18,115 nucleotides of DNA from an uncultured Actinomycetes bacterium (lineage in GTDB: Bacteria; Actinomycetota; Aquicultoria; CAJVYJ01), in the NCBI GenBank assembly GCA_913009475.1, contig CAJVYJ010000015.1, positions 1 through 18,115 of the forward strand, written 5' to 3'. Below the pieces are notes generated by a model, which made no database searches, was not told the origin of the DNA, and saw only the letters and a program-made list of their open reading frames with translations. A program made the position numbers and the translations under genes. How positions within the stretch are numbered: the first letter of the stretch is position 1; every line of letters begins with the position of its first letter. Below are positions 1 to 6,170 of the stretch, piece by piece.

Positions 1-9
1 TTCCGATCT
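1..9. other. Possible residual sequencing adapter at contig start
   Basis: The first nine bases, TTCCGATCT, equal the 3' end of the standard Illumina adapter. A nine-base match alone could be chance. The opposite contig end carries a much longer adapter match, so residual adapter is the likelier reading. If so, genomic sequence starts near base 10. Confidence 0.55.
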
Positions 10-807
10 GAGGCGGAAATTCCCGAAAACGTTTATAACTCAAATGCCATCGAGAACTCCACCTTAACCTTGCGGGAAACGGAAAAAATCTTGTTGGAGA
101 TGGAGCTTGCTCGAAACGTCTCGCTGCGCGAAGTATTCGAGGCGAAAAATTTAGCCAGAGTCATCACCTATAAACGAAATAAAACACCAAACCATGAATT
201 AACTATAGAGTTAATCCTCTTGATGCACCAGATGCTTATCGGTGGCATAGATGATTCTATCGCCGGACGGTTTCGTAAGCAAAATGAGTATGTCAGGGTC
301 GGCACTCATATAGCGCCCGCGCCTGAACATGTGGAAAGGATGATTGAAGCAATTTTACTCGATTATTATAGCGATCACACCGCTTATTTTTTAGATAAAA
401 TTGCCAAATTTCATTTAGAATTTGAGACTATCCACCCCTTTTGCGACGGCAACGGCCGTATTGGCCGCGTACTTATAAATTTCCTCCTCAAGAGGCTGGG
501 GTTTCCACGCGTCATTATCCGTAATAAAGAAAAGAAGGTTTACTATCAAGCGTTTGATGATTACCGTACCAGACAAAATACAAAAACTATGGAAAAAATT
601 TTAGCGCCGGCGCTAACAGAGTCTCTGCACAAACGAATCACCTATATGAAAGGTGAATTAATAGCTCCGCTGTCCGTGTATATAAAAAAACACGGCCTTT
701 CAGCCCCGGCCTTAACCAATGCCGCCCGCCGGCAGACGATTCCCGCTTTTCGGGAGCGAGGCGTCTGGAAAATCGGGCAGGATTTTCAATATAAGACTAG
801 AAAATAG
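1..807 (+). CDS. Fic family protein (5' partial), likely AMP-transferase with C-terminal HTH
   Basis: The reading frame is open from the window edge, so the N-terminus is missing. The TTG at 70 is not a convincing start because conserved sequence precedes it. Codons 40-57 read SNAIEN, which fits the Fic inhibitory helix motif (S/T)xxxE(G/N). The catalytic loop at about 433-468 reads HPFCDGNGRIGR and matches the full consensus HxFx(D/E)GNGRxxR, so the enzyme looks active. By family knowledge Fic domains transfer AMP from ATP onto target proteins, and an N-terminal inhibitory helix marks the self-inhibited class. The last ~40 residues (AARRQTIPAFRERGVWKIG) resemble an excisionase or MerR-type DNA-binding helix-turn-helix, so it may act as a regulator. 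No partner antitoxin gene lies downstream. The target protein is unknown. Confidence 0.9.
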   Translation, partial: FRSEAEIPENVYNSNAIENSTLTLRETEKILLEMELARNVSLREVFEAKNLARVITYKRNKTPNHELTIELILLMHQMLIGGIDDSIAGRFRKQNEYVRVGTHIAPAPEHVERMIEAILLDYYSDHTAYFLDKIAKFHLEFETIHPFCDGNGRIGRVLINFLLKRLGFPRVIIRNKEKKVYYQAFDDYRTRQNTKTMEKILAPALTESLHKRITYMKGELIAPLSVYIKKHGLSAPALTNAARRQTIPAFRERGVWKIGQDFQYKTRK

Positions 808-836
808 AGCCTTTTTTCTCCCCTCCACCCCTATAT

Positions 837-925
837 TTATCATTCCCGATAGTATTGGACCGAAGCCAGTCCTTCTTAAAGTTACTCTAAAGGGCCGGCA
901 CCGGAATTAAGTCAATTCGGGAATC
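837..925. repeat. Degenerate GTCATTCCCG-type inverted repeat with long interior
   Basis: TTATCATTCCCGAT at about 837-850 and TTCGGGAATCCAG at about 916-928 look like the two halves of the dispersed inverted repeat found elsewhere in this window. Here they are separated by about 65 bases instead of a few. The interior holds a small GGAC/GTCC hairpin. The rest of the spacer between the Fic gene and the next gene shows no coding signal. Confidence 0.4.
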
Positions 926-1003
926 CAGATAGACCAACCGCGTGACACCGCAACCAGCGTCTCCCAATAACGCGCCCTTGCGATAATCAATACATAGTAC
1001 TAA

Positions 1004-1028
1004 TATAATGATAGTGAACATTTGTTTG
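1004..1028 (+). promoter_or_regulatory. Candidate promoter -10 and LexA-like box upstream of brnT
   Basis: TATAAT at 1004-1009 is a perfect -10 hexamer. A weak -35 (TTGCGA, 978-983) sits at a long 20-base spacing. Just downstream, TGAACATTTGTTTG (1015-1028) resembles the Gram-positive SOS box CGAACNNNNGTTYG with a T in the first position. It would overlap the transcription start. The short consensus makes chance matches possible. Confidence 0.3.
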
Positions 1029-1071
1029 TATATACATTAAATATATATTGTATATAATAAAGAGGTGGTAC

Positions 1072-1332
1072 TTGGATATTCTACATGTTGAATGGAACGC
1101 TAAGATTGTTGATACGATAATCAGTAAGCACAATGTATTCCCCACAGAAGTCGAACAGATATTTCAGGGGAAAACCAAGGTTAAAAGTCATAGGGGTGTT
1201 TATGTAGCTTTAGGTAAAAGCTCAAACGGAAGATTTCTTTTAGTAGTTTTCAGGAAAAAAAAGGAGCACCATATTAAGATCATTACCGCTAGGAGCATGA
1301 CAAAAAGTGAAAAAAGATTGTATCGGAGATGA
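1072..1332 (+). CDS. brnT: BrnT family toxin (RelE-fold ribonuclease)
   Basis: An 86-residue protein if it starts at the TTG at 1072. That start follows GAGGTGG (1062-1068) at sensible spacing. A farther upstream TTG at 1048 lacks a ribosome binding site and would add residues unlike the family. The order VEWNAKIV, then ISKHNVF, then VYVALGKSSNGRFLLVVF, then IKIITARSMTKSEKRLY is the usual BrnT layout: FEWD-like start, KHGV, YVALG, and an (I/S)ARxxTKxE(R/K)xxY end. By family knowledge BrnT is a RelE-like ribonuclease toxin neutralised by BrnA. The antitoxin gene follows after six bases, so the two form an operon with the toxin first, as is usual for this system. Confidence 0.85.
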   Translation: MDILHVEWNAKIVDTIISKHNVFPTEVEQIFQGKTKVKSHRGVYVALGKSSNGRFLLVVFRKKKEHHIKIITARSMTKSEKRLYRR

Positions 1333-1338
1333 GAGATA

Positions 1339-1608
1339 ATGCCAAAAAAAACTACGTTGCCTGACTTTAAAAAGATGAGCGACATCGAAATAGCTAAATT
1401 CTGGGAAGAGCATGACGCCGCCGAGTTCTGGCCAAAAATGAAAACAGAAAAAGCATTAAAAGATAAACGGCCTAAAAAAATCATATCAATGCGTTTTGAC
1501 AGCGAGACTATCGAACAACTTCGTGAGATCGCCGACTCTAAAGGGCTTGGTTACCAAACATTAATCAGGATGTGGATTAAAGAAAGACTGAAACAAGAAG
1601 CGTCTTAA
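1339..1608 (+). CDS. BrnA/CopG-type ribbon-helix-helix antitoxin
   Basis: An 89-residue partner of the upstream BrnT gene. The N-terminal part (DFKKMSDIEIAKFWEEHDAAEFW) is the typical acidic and aromatic segment of the CopG-antitoxin family that binds the toxin. The C-terminal part (KKIISMRFDSETIEQLREIA, then GLGYQTLIRMWIKERL) is a ribbon-helix-helix DNA-binding fold: a short beta strand followed by two helices. By family knowledge such antitoxins also repress their own operon. No clear operator was found apart from the LexA-like box at 1015. No terminator is evident after the stop. Confidence 0.85.
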   Translation: MPKKTTLPDFKKMSDIEIAKFWEEHDAAEFWPKMKTEKALKDKRPKKIISMRFDSETIEQLREIADSKGLGYQTLIRMWIKERLKQEAS

Positions 1609-1757
1609 CTTCCTCTTTTTCTTGTCATTAATTCCCAAGACTTTATAATCAATTCAAAAAAAATAACAGACCATCTCACGTTTAGGCTGATTTTTTAACC
1701 GACGCCAAAGTAACGCAACGAAAGCAACAACGTCCCCTAAAATTTAAAAAAGTTTTA

Positions 1758-2675
1758 TTAAAATTTATAATTATCAAGAAAGGTATCCACCACCCACTCT
1801 AGCGCACCAGCCGTATCTAACCAAATATTGCCTGAAGCAACCACATAATCAACCGCTTCCTCTATACTGCCTATAGCCAGATGTTCCGGTTGTTCCTCCG
1901 GCATAGATAACATACCCATCAGAAAAAGAGGCACAAATTTATTAGATTTGAACGCCTTGATAAGCAGCTTATCGGCTTTTGTTCCGACGCCGTTTTGCTT
2001 AAAGGCTAATAATGCTTTGGGATAAATCAGACCGGGGCTGGAATCATCATTATAATTTCGCAATAATTTCTTCAGTTGGATGTCTTCATCAGTTTGCACA
2101 TAAAGGTCAGCGAGCATATAGCGAAGGCCTAGATTATCAATGGGATTTAAACGCAATAAGTCAGCAAAGTGGTCGATTGCCGCCTCTTCTTCTCCCAGCC
2201 ACATCAAACAAGAGGCAAGTCCGGCCCGAGCCCGCATATAAGGGCGAGTTTCAAATATACCCCAAAATTCGCCGGCATTCTCGGCAAACATTTGTGCTCC
2301 CAGCGCCCGCTCGCCGGCGGCTACGCCTTGCTCAAAAAACCCTTTGGCTTTTTCAATATCAGTACCGGCGTCATCCGCCAAAATCACATAAGCGTCGGCA
2401 CAATCAGCCGATATTTCCAGTGCCTGCCGGGCTAATTTTACCCGCTCTTTACCGACAGTTCCGTAAGCCTGATAAATTATCTGTTGCGCCTTTTCCAATG
2501 GTGTCATATCATCCTTTACCACTGGAATATCACCGGCTTCCATCATATTATTTACATAGTTGTTAAGTTCATCAATTGAAGCAAAGTCCTTATCTTTTAT
2601 CAGTCGGTTGATATCGGCCATTGTTTCTTCCATCACCATTCGTGCATCCGCCGGACCTTTCTTTTTCTTTGCCAT
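1758..2675 (-). CDS. Tetratricopeptide repeat protein (ST7-like)
   Basis: A 305-residue soluble protein. The chosen ATG gives MAKKKKG and is preceded by AAAGG at about seven bases. A GTG five codons upstream (2690) overlaps that ribosome binding site and is less likely. The middle of the protein contains TPR-like helix pairs: ALEISADCADAYVILADDA, a segment with ETRPYMRARAGLASCLMWLGEEEAAIDHFADLLRLNP, then NLGLRYMLADLY. The DCADAYV, ETRPYMRAR and LRLNPxDN blocks resemble the bacterial family related to eukaryotic ST7. No signal peptide, membrane segment or catalytic motif is seen. It stands alone on the minus strand. The function is not known; protein-protein interaction is the safe inference. 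Confidence 0.75.
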   Translation of the reverse strand: MAKKKKGPADARMVMEETMADINRLIKDKDFASIDELNNYVNNMMEAGDIPVVKDDMTPLEKAQQIIYQAYGTVGKERVKLARQALEISADCADAYVILADDAGTDIEKAKGFFEQGVAAGERALGAQMFAENAGEFWGIFETRPYMRARAGLASCLMWLGEEEAAIDHFADLLRLNPIDNLGLRYMLADLYVQTDEDIQLKKLLRNYNDDSSPGLIYPKALLAFKQNGVGTKADKLLIKAFKSNKFVPLFLMGMLSMPEEQPEHLAIGSIEEAVDYVVASGNIWLDTAGALEWVVDTFLDNYKF

Positions 2676-2690
2676 AATCTTGCCTTTCAC

Positions 2691-3336
2691 TCAACACCTA
2701 TTGGGAGCCAAAGCGACTTATATTAATTAATTTAATGTAGACGGTAATATTAAACAACTGTTTTTTCTTTCACCACTGTCATTGCTGCTCCGTACGCTCA
2801 TAAGGCACCGGCTCAACTGGCGCGCTACACACTCCCATTCCTCGGGCGGAGCAAGCTCCGCTGCTACACGTTTAACTTTTTTTCAATTTGGAATTGAGAA
2901 ATAGGAAATTCGAATTTATTAATACATAGCCATCCGAGAGTTGATAAGTTCTTGTAAATTTCAAATCCGCAATCCGTAATTGCTCGTTTCCTGTCACTAC
3001 CTACCCTCATATGCTTGTCATTCCCGACTACGATCGGGAATCCACGGCCAACCGCGCCTTTTAATACTTTGCATGCTCTAATTTCCAATGCACCTCTTTA
3101 CCTGGATTCCCAGTCAAGCTGAGAATGACAAACGTAGGAATACAGGAACGCCAAACTTGATGGCATTACCTTCTAAACTTTCATTTCACAGGGGGCGAGG
3201 CACGCCTCGCCCCTACTCCATTATCACCTTATAGATTCTGCCCTGCCTTTCCCCTCGAACAAAAGGGGATTAGGGAGTGTGTTGAAATGTCTTATGTCAA
3301 GGGCTGACCCCTATTTTATCTCATAATAAATAAAGC
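2691..3336. repeat. Repeat-filled non-coding spacer (~645 bp)
   Basis: No gene is supported here. Visible elements are a CGGAGCAAGCTCCG palindrome near 2847-2860, one copy of the GTCATTCCCG...CGGGAATCC inverted repeat at 3015-3050, a reverse-oriented relative at 3101-3134, a perfect 10-bp hairpin at 3192-3213, a CCCCTCGAACAAAAGGGG-like element at about 3248-3283, and a short relative of the GTCAAG...CTGACCCC repeat at about 3297-3312. All are of types found elsewhere in the window or common as dispersed intergenic repeats. Confidence 0.6.
3192..3213. repeat. Perfect hairpin GGGGCGAGGC / GCCTCGCCCC
   Basis: Two 10-base perfectly complementary arms are separated by only AC. No T-run follows, so it is not a typical intrinsic terminator. 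It looks like a miniature dispersed palindrome inserted in the spacer. Confidence 0.6.
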
Positions 3337-3366
3337 TTGACAGCAAACATATGTTTGTTTTAGATT
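3337..3366 (+). promoter_or_regulatory. Promoter with LexA-like palindrome in the spacer
   Basis: TTGACA at 3337-3342 is a consensus -35. TAGATT at 3361-3366 is an acceptable -10 with an 18-base spacer. The spacer contains CAAACATATGTTTG (3344-3357), a perfect 14-bp palindrome that differs from the Gram-positive LexA box CGAACNNNNGTTYG only at its second base. A repressor bound there would block RNA polymerase. The downstream operon is the small toxin and DUF2283 pair. Confidence 0.45.
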
Positions 3367-3427
3367 ATATAAAATACCGGCTATTCGGTTTAAGTCTTCA
3401 AGCATAGTTTAATCAGGAGCGTTTAAA

Positions 3428-3730
3428 ATTTTATTTACCGTAATTGCGCGAAACAATCTAAGGGTTAGAACAACAAAAGCTTACTGGCATAAGATAATAA
3501 CATTCAAGCATCCGTCAATGCGCGGACTGGAAGATCAGGTTAGGAAAGCTCTGATATTACCTCGGACAATTCGCGTCAGCAAAACCGATAACAATGTTTT
3601 ACTTTACTATCGAAAATATGAAGCTTATTATATATGTGTAGTCGTCAAGCGACTAAACGGCTCTGGTTTTATTATCACAACATATAAAACTGAAAATATA
3701 AAAGAAGGTAACCAAATATGGCCAAAATAA
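3428..3730 (+). CDS. Small RelE/Barnase-fold toxin candidate (PBECR2/DUF4258-like), possible ATT start
   Basis: The frame is open from just after a stop at 3410 and contains no ATG, GTG or TTG before 3518. The ATG at 3518 would cut into conserved sequence (YWHKIITFKHPSMRG). A good AGGAG at 3415-3419 sits eight bases before an ATT codon at 3428. That start gives 100 residues beginning LFTVIARNN. The order W-H-KII-KHPSM, then VRKALILP, then DNNVLLYYRKY, then CVVVKRLNGSGFIITTYKT, then IKEGNQIW resembles small nuclease-fold proteins of the PBECR or DUF4258 type, often found beside DUF2283 genes. The next gene overlaps by 13 bases. Toxin activity is inferred from fold and context. A lost start codon (pseudogene) is the alternative. 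Confidence 0.6.
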   Translation: MLFTVIARNNLRVRTTKAYWHKIITFKHPSMRGLEDQVRKALILPRTIRVSKTDNNVLLYYRKYEAYYICVVVKRLNGSGFIITTYKTENIKEGNQIWPK

Positions 3731-3927
3731 AAGTTTATTATGACAAACAAGGCAAAACTATCACCGTCTGGTTTGATGATCCGCAAACCGATTACTTAAG
3801 CGAAGAAGCCGGCAATGAAGTAATACTGATGAAAAACAAACAAGGCAAAGTCATTGGTTTTGAGCGCTTAAATTTTGATATGGAAAAAGAGAGCGACAGC
3901 TTCACCTTTGAGGCAATCGCGGTATAG
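3718..3927 (+). CDS. DUF2283 domain protein, likely antitoxin partner
   Basis: A 69-residue protein. The ATG overlaps the end of the preceding gene by 13 bases and follows AGAAGG, so the pair is translationally coupled. The sequence KVYYDKQGKTITVWFDDPQTDY...GNEVILMKNKQGKVIGFERLNF matches the DUF2283 pattern: a beta strand with YD, then a D-x-G-(K/R)-(V/I)-(V/I)-G-x-(E/D)-x-L-(N/D) stretch. The biochemical role of DUF2283 is not firmly known. Its regular pairing with small RelE- or PBECR-like proteins suggests an antitoxin. No DNA-binding motif is visible. Confidence 0.8.
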   Translation: MAKIKVYYDKQGKTITVWFDDPQTDYLSEEAGNEVILMKNKQGKVIGFERLNFDMEKESDSFTFEAIAV

Positions 3928-4060
3928 TCCACCGTTTCCATAATTATTTTCCACAAAGAGTTGCCAGGGACACATTAAAATATTCGGACTGTTGCCAAAG
4001 AATAATTCGACGCGTTTATACGAACTTAAAAAAATTCTATTGGTTTTTGACCTTGTACTT

Positions 4061-4079
4061 TTCACAGGACTTCCCCCAA
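4061..4079 (+). repeat. Left terminal inverted repeat of the IS
   Basis: TTCACAGGACTTCCCCCAA is the exact reverse complement of 5531-5549. Identity stops immediately inside and outside the 19 bases. Confidence 0.9.
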
Positions 4080-4198
4080 AAACCCCACCAATAAAACACA
4101 ATCTTGCAGGTAGATAGTTAAATTAGGACTTTTTAGAAGTGGTTTCGCTCTTTTTTTAAAAAATGGGGGTACTTTTTGTAAGCACTGGAAAAAAGAAG

Positions 4199-4256
4199 GC
4201 CTCCTCTGGTATAACTTGTCTTACTACAGGTAAAGCAAGTAATATCAAAAGGAGGC
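4199..4256 (+). promoter_or_regulatory. Leader hairpin sequestering the transposase ribosome binding site
   Basis: GCCTCCT (4199-4205) is complementary to AGGAGGC (4250-4256), which is the Shine-Dalgarno of the transposase. Inside lie further nested pairs in register: TGGTA/TATCA (with one G-U), ACTTG/CAAGT and TTAC/GTAA around a TACAG loop. The whole forms one long stem with small symmetric internal loops. By analogy with IS10 and IS50, such a fold would prevent translation from read-through transcripts. Confidence 0.7.
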
Positions 4257-4259
4257 TAT

Positions 4260-5519
4260 ATGGATTATAACAAAACAGCGAGAAAATTAAGAGCAAGAAT
4301 AGCTAAATTTTCGGGGGAACTTTCATCCGGTCTGCCGCTAACAAGTCGTAGATTCGTAAATGAGATGATATACGGGATACAAGCTTCGCAATCGGTAGTG
4401 CTAACCAAGATAGGCAGAACCTTGGAAGAATCCGTATCCATCAAAAAAGTCGAAGAGAGGCTCTCTCGTCAATTAGGACGCGATAATCTTGGCGCAACTA
4501 TTTTGTCGAATCTGTTAAGTATGGCTAAATCCCTGGTAAAAGAGGATACTTTGCTAATATTAGACCCCAGTGATATAAGAAAAAAGTATGCGAAAAAGAT
4601 GGAGTATCTCGCCACCATTCGTGACGGCTCTGCTAAAGAGCTGGGAAACGGTTACTGGCTCTGTAATGCGATAGCAACCGAGATCGACGGCGACAACATC
4701 ATACCGCTTGTCTGTAAGCTCTACTCTACCGTTGCCCCAAACCATGAAAGTGAGAATCGGGAGATATTAGATACCATAGATACGGTATCTAAGGCAGTAA
4801 ATGGTCGGGGCATTTGGGTAATCGACCGGGGCGGCGATCGCAGGAATATTATCGTACCGCTTCTAGAAAAAAGACGGCGTTTCCTATTGCGCCTGGTAGG
4901 AAACAGGCACTTGATCAAGGCAGGAAGACCTGCTCTGGCCGGTGATATCGCCCGCACTTGCCCCTGTCCTTATAAACAAACGATAGTAAAGATGGACGGT
5001 GACAAAGAAAATATTTATCATCTGAAGTTTGGATTTAAGAAGGTATACTTTCCCGGTAGAGATGAACAGCTGGGACTATTAGTAGTTAAAGGGTTTGGAC
5101 AAACGCCGATGATGCTGCTGACTACCGAGCCTGTTCGCCGTAGCCAAAAGGTGCTTTGGCATCTGATTAAAGCTTACATGAGACGCTGGGCAATCGAGGA
5201 GACTATTCGTTTTATTAAGCAAAGCTATGAACTCGAAGATGTTAGGATACTAGGCTACCGGAGCCTTCAGAATCTAATGCCACTGGTTATGGCTGCCGCT
5301 TATTTTGCGGCAGTAGTCTTGGATACTCACTTTAAACTTAAAGTAATGGTAGGCTACGCGTTAAAAGCGGCAAAGCGTCTCTTTGGCATACCGAATTTTC
5401 ACTACTACGCTATAGCCGACGGTTTAAACAGCATTTTTCAGCGATGTCCGGGGAGAATCAGCTTTAGGGTTCCTCCCGTGAACGACGGACAACTCCAATT
5501 ATTGGACTTTGGTCCGTGA
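4260..5519 (+). CDS. IS4-family DDE transposase
   Basis: A 419-residue protein. The ATG follows AAAGGAGG by four bases. A DDE catalytic triad is visible: first Asp in LLILDPSD (about D102), second in WVIDRGGDR (D189), and Glu in YMRRWAIEETIRFIK. This last segment fits the IS4 YREK signature Y-x2-R-x3-E-x6-K exactly (Y306, R309, E313, K320). A beta-strand-rich insertion lies between the second Asp and the Glu, as is typical of the family. The gene ends 11 bases before the right terminal repeat. No frameshift or internal stop is present. By family knowledge it cuts the element out and pastes it elsewhere. Confidence 0.93.
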   Translation: MDYNKTARKLRARIAKFSGELSSGLPLTSRRFVNEMIYGIQASQSVVLTKIGRTLEESVSIKKVEERLSRQLGRDNLGATILSNLLSMAKSLVKEDTLLILDPSDIRKKYAKKMEYLATIRDGSAKELGNGYWLCNAIATEIDGDNIIPLVCKLYSTVAPNHESENREILDTIDTVSKAVNGRGIWVIDRGGDRRNIIVPLLEKRRRFLLRLVGNRHLIKAGRPALAGDIARTCPCPYKQTIVKMDGDKENIYHLKFGFKKVYFPGRDEQLGLLVVKGFGQTPMMLLTTEPVRRSQKVLWHLIKAYMRRWAIEETIRFIKQSYELEDVRILGYRSLQNLMPLVMAAAYFAAVVLDTHFKLKVMVGYALKAAKRLFGIPNFHYYAIADGLNSIFQRCPGRISFRVPPVNDGQLQLLDFGP

Positions 5520-5530
5520 GATCAAAAAAA

Positions 5531-5549
5531 TTGGGGGAAGTCCTGTGAA
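5531..5549 (-). repeat. Right terminal inverted repeat of the IS
   Basis: TTGGGGGAAGTCCTGTGAA is the exact reverse complement of 4061-4079. Its last bases overlap the GTGAAGATCTGACCCC core of the adjoining dispersed repeat. Confidence 0.9.
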
Positions 5550-5625
5550 GATCTGACCCCTTTTTTGAAGAATGGCCTGGTAACGAGGTTGCGAATTGTC
5601 AAGATTGAAGATCTGACCCCATTTG
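5543..5625. repeat. Dispersed GATCTGACCCC repeat, double unit
   Basis: Two GAAGATCTGACCCC cores (about 5547-5560 and 5608-5621) are separated by GAATGGCCTGGTA, a variable stretch, then TTGTCAAGATT. The same arrangement occurs at 15186-15270, and a single unit at 7219-7256. It follows the IS end directly and runs into the 3' end of moaC, where it provides the stop codon. It resembles REP-type elements, but no REP-associated transposase is present in this window. Confidence 0.75.
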
Positions 5626-6099
5626 GCGTAGATATGTTCCGGATTTGCCGCCGCTTTTTTTCAATAGATATATATCGCTTACCGACATACCTCTGTCTAC
5701 GGCTTTGCACATATCATAAACGGTTAGAGCCGCCACGCTGACTGCGGTTAGAGCTTCCATCTCTACACCGGTGCGATCTAAGGTTTTTACGGTCGCTCTG
5801 ATGGTAATAAGAGAGTTCGCATCATCGATATCAAAATTAAAATCAACGCCGGTTATTTGTAACGGATGACACATCGGAATCAAGTCAGGTGTACGCTTGG
5901 AGCCCATGATACCGGCAACTTGGGCCACCGCCAGGACATCACCTTTTTTTATTTGTCCTTCTTTTATCAGCGCTAAAGTCTCCGGTTTCATGCTGATTAC
6001 CGCCTGCGCGGTCGCTTTACGGGCGGTGATGTGTTTGTCGCCGACGTCAACCATTTTTGCTCGTCCTGATTTATCGATATGCGTTAACTTATTATCCAC
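5599..6099 (-). CDS. moaC: Cyclic pyranopterin monophosphate synthase MoaC
   Basis: A 166-residue protein with a GTG start preceded by GGAGGAG. Family blocks are present: LTHIDKSGRAKMVDVGDKHITAR at the N-terminus, KGDVLAVAQVAGIMGSKRTPDLIPMCHPL in the middle, GVEMEALTAVSVAALTVYDMCKA, and the C-terminal LLKKSGGKSGTYLR. By family knowledge MoaC converts the product of MoaA into cyclic pyranopterin monophosphate, an early step of molybdenum cofactor synthesis in the cytoplasm. It is the last gene of the minus-strand Mo operon, 71 bases after moaA. The final residues QMGSDLQS and the stop codon are read from the dispersed repeat. The native end was therefore probably lost to the insertion, with the catalytic core untouched. 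Confidence 0.95.
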   Translation of the reverse strand: MDNKLTHIDKSGRAKMVDVGDKHITARKATAQAVISMKPETLALIKEGQIKKGDVLAVAQVAGIMGSKRTPDLIPMCHPLQITGVDFNFDIDDANSLITIRATVKTLDRTGVEMEALTAVSVAALTVYDMCKAVDRGMSVSDIYLLKKSGGKSGTYLRQMGSDLQS

Positions 6100-6170
6100 A
6101 TTCTCCTCCGATAGTTATATTCGCTCTGTTAATACACTAAATTATACGATCAAAAAGAACAACTCTCTTT

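Larger units (their letters stand above)
4061..5549 (+). mobile_element. IS4-family insertion sequence, complete (1489 bp)
   Basis: Perfect 19-bp terminal inverted repeats enclose a single transposase gene that occupies most of the element. The ends are TTCACAGGACTTCCCCCAA on the left and its reverse complement on the right. The flanks (TTGTACTT on the left, GATCTGAC on the right) do not form an obvious target-site duplication. The right end abuts a GATCTGACCCC dispersed repeat. The element appears intact and possibly active. Confidence 0.88.

Noticed and set aside
2012..2566. Long plus-strand open frame across the TPR gene
   Set aside because: It lies opposite a well-supported coding sequence, has no ribosome binding site and no recognisable protein pattern; it is a shadow frame.
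5172..5232. Assignment of the transposase to IS1634 or other DDE groups
   Set aside because: The exact Y-x2-R-x3-E-x6-K spacing supports IS4; finer subgrouping needs an ISfinder search that I cannot run.
4049..5561. Target-site duplication around the IS
   Set aside because: Several offsets were tried; no matching direct repeat longer than a few bases was found.
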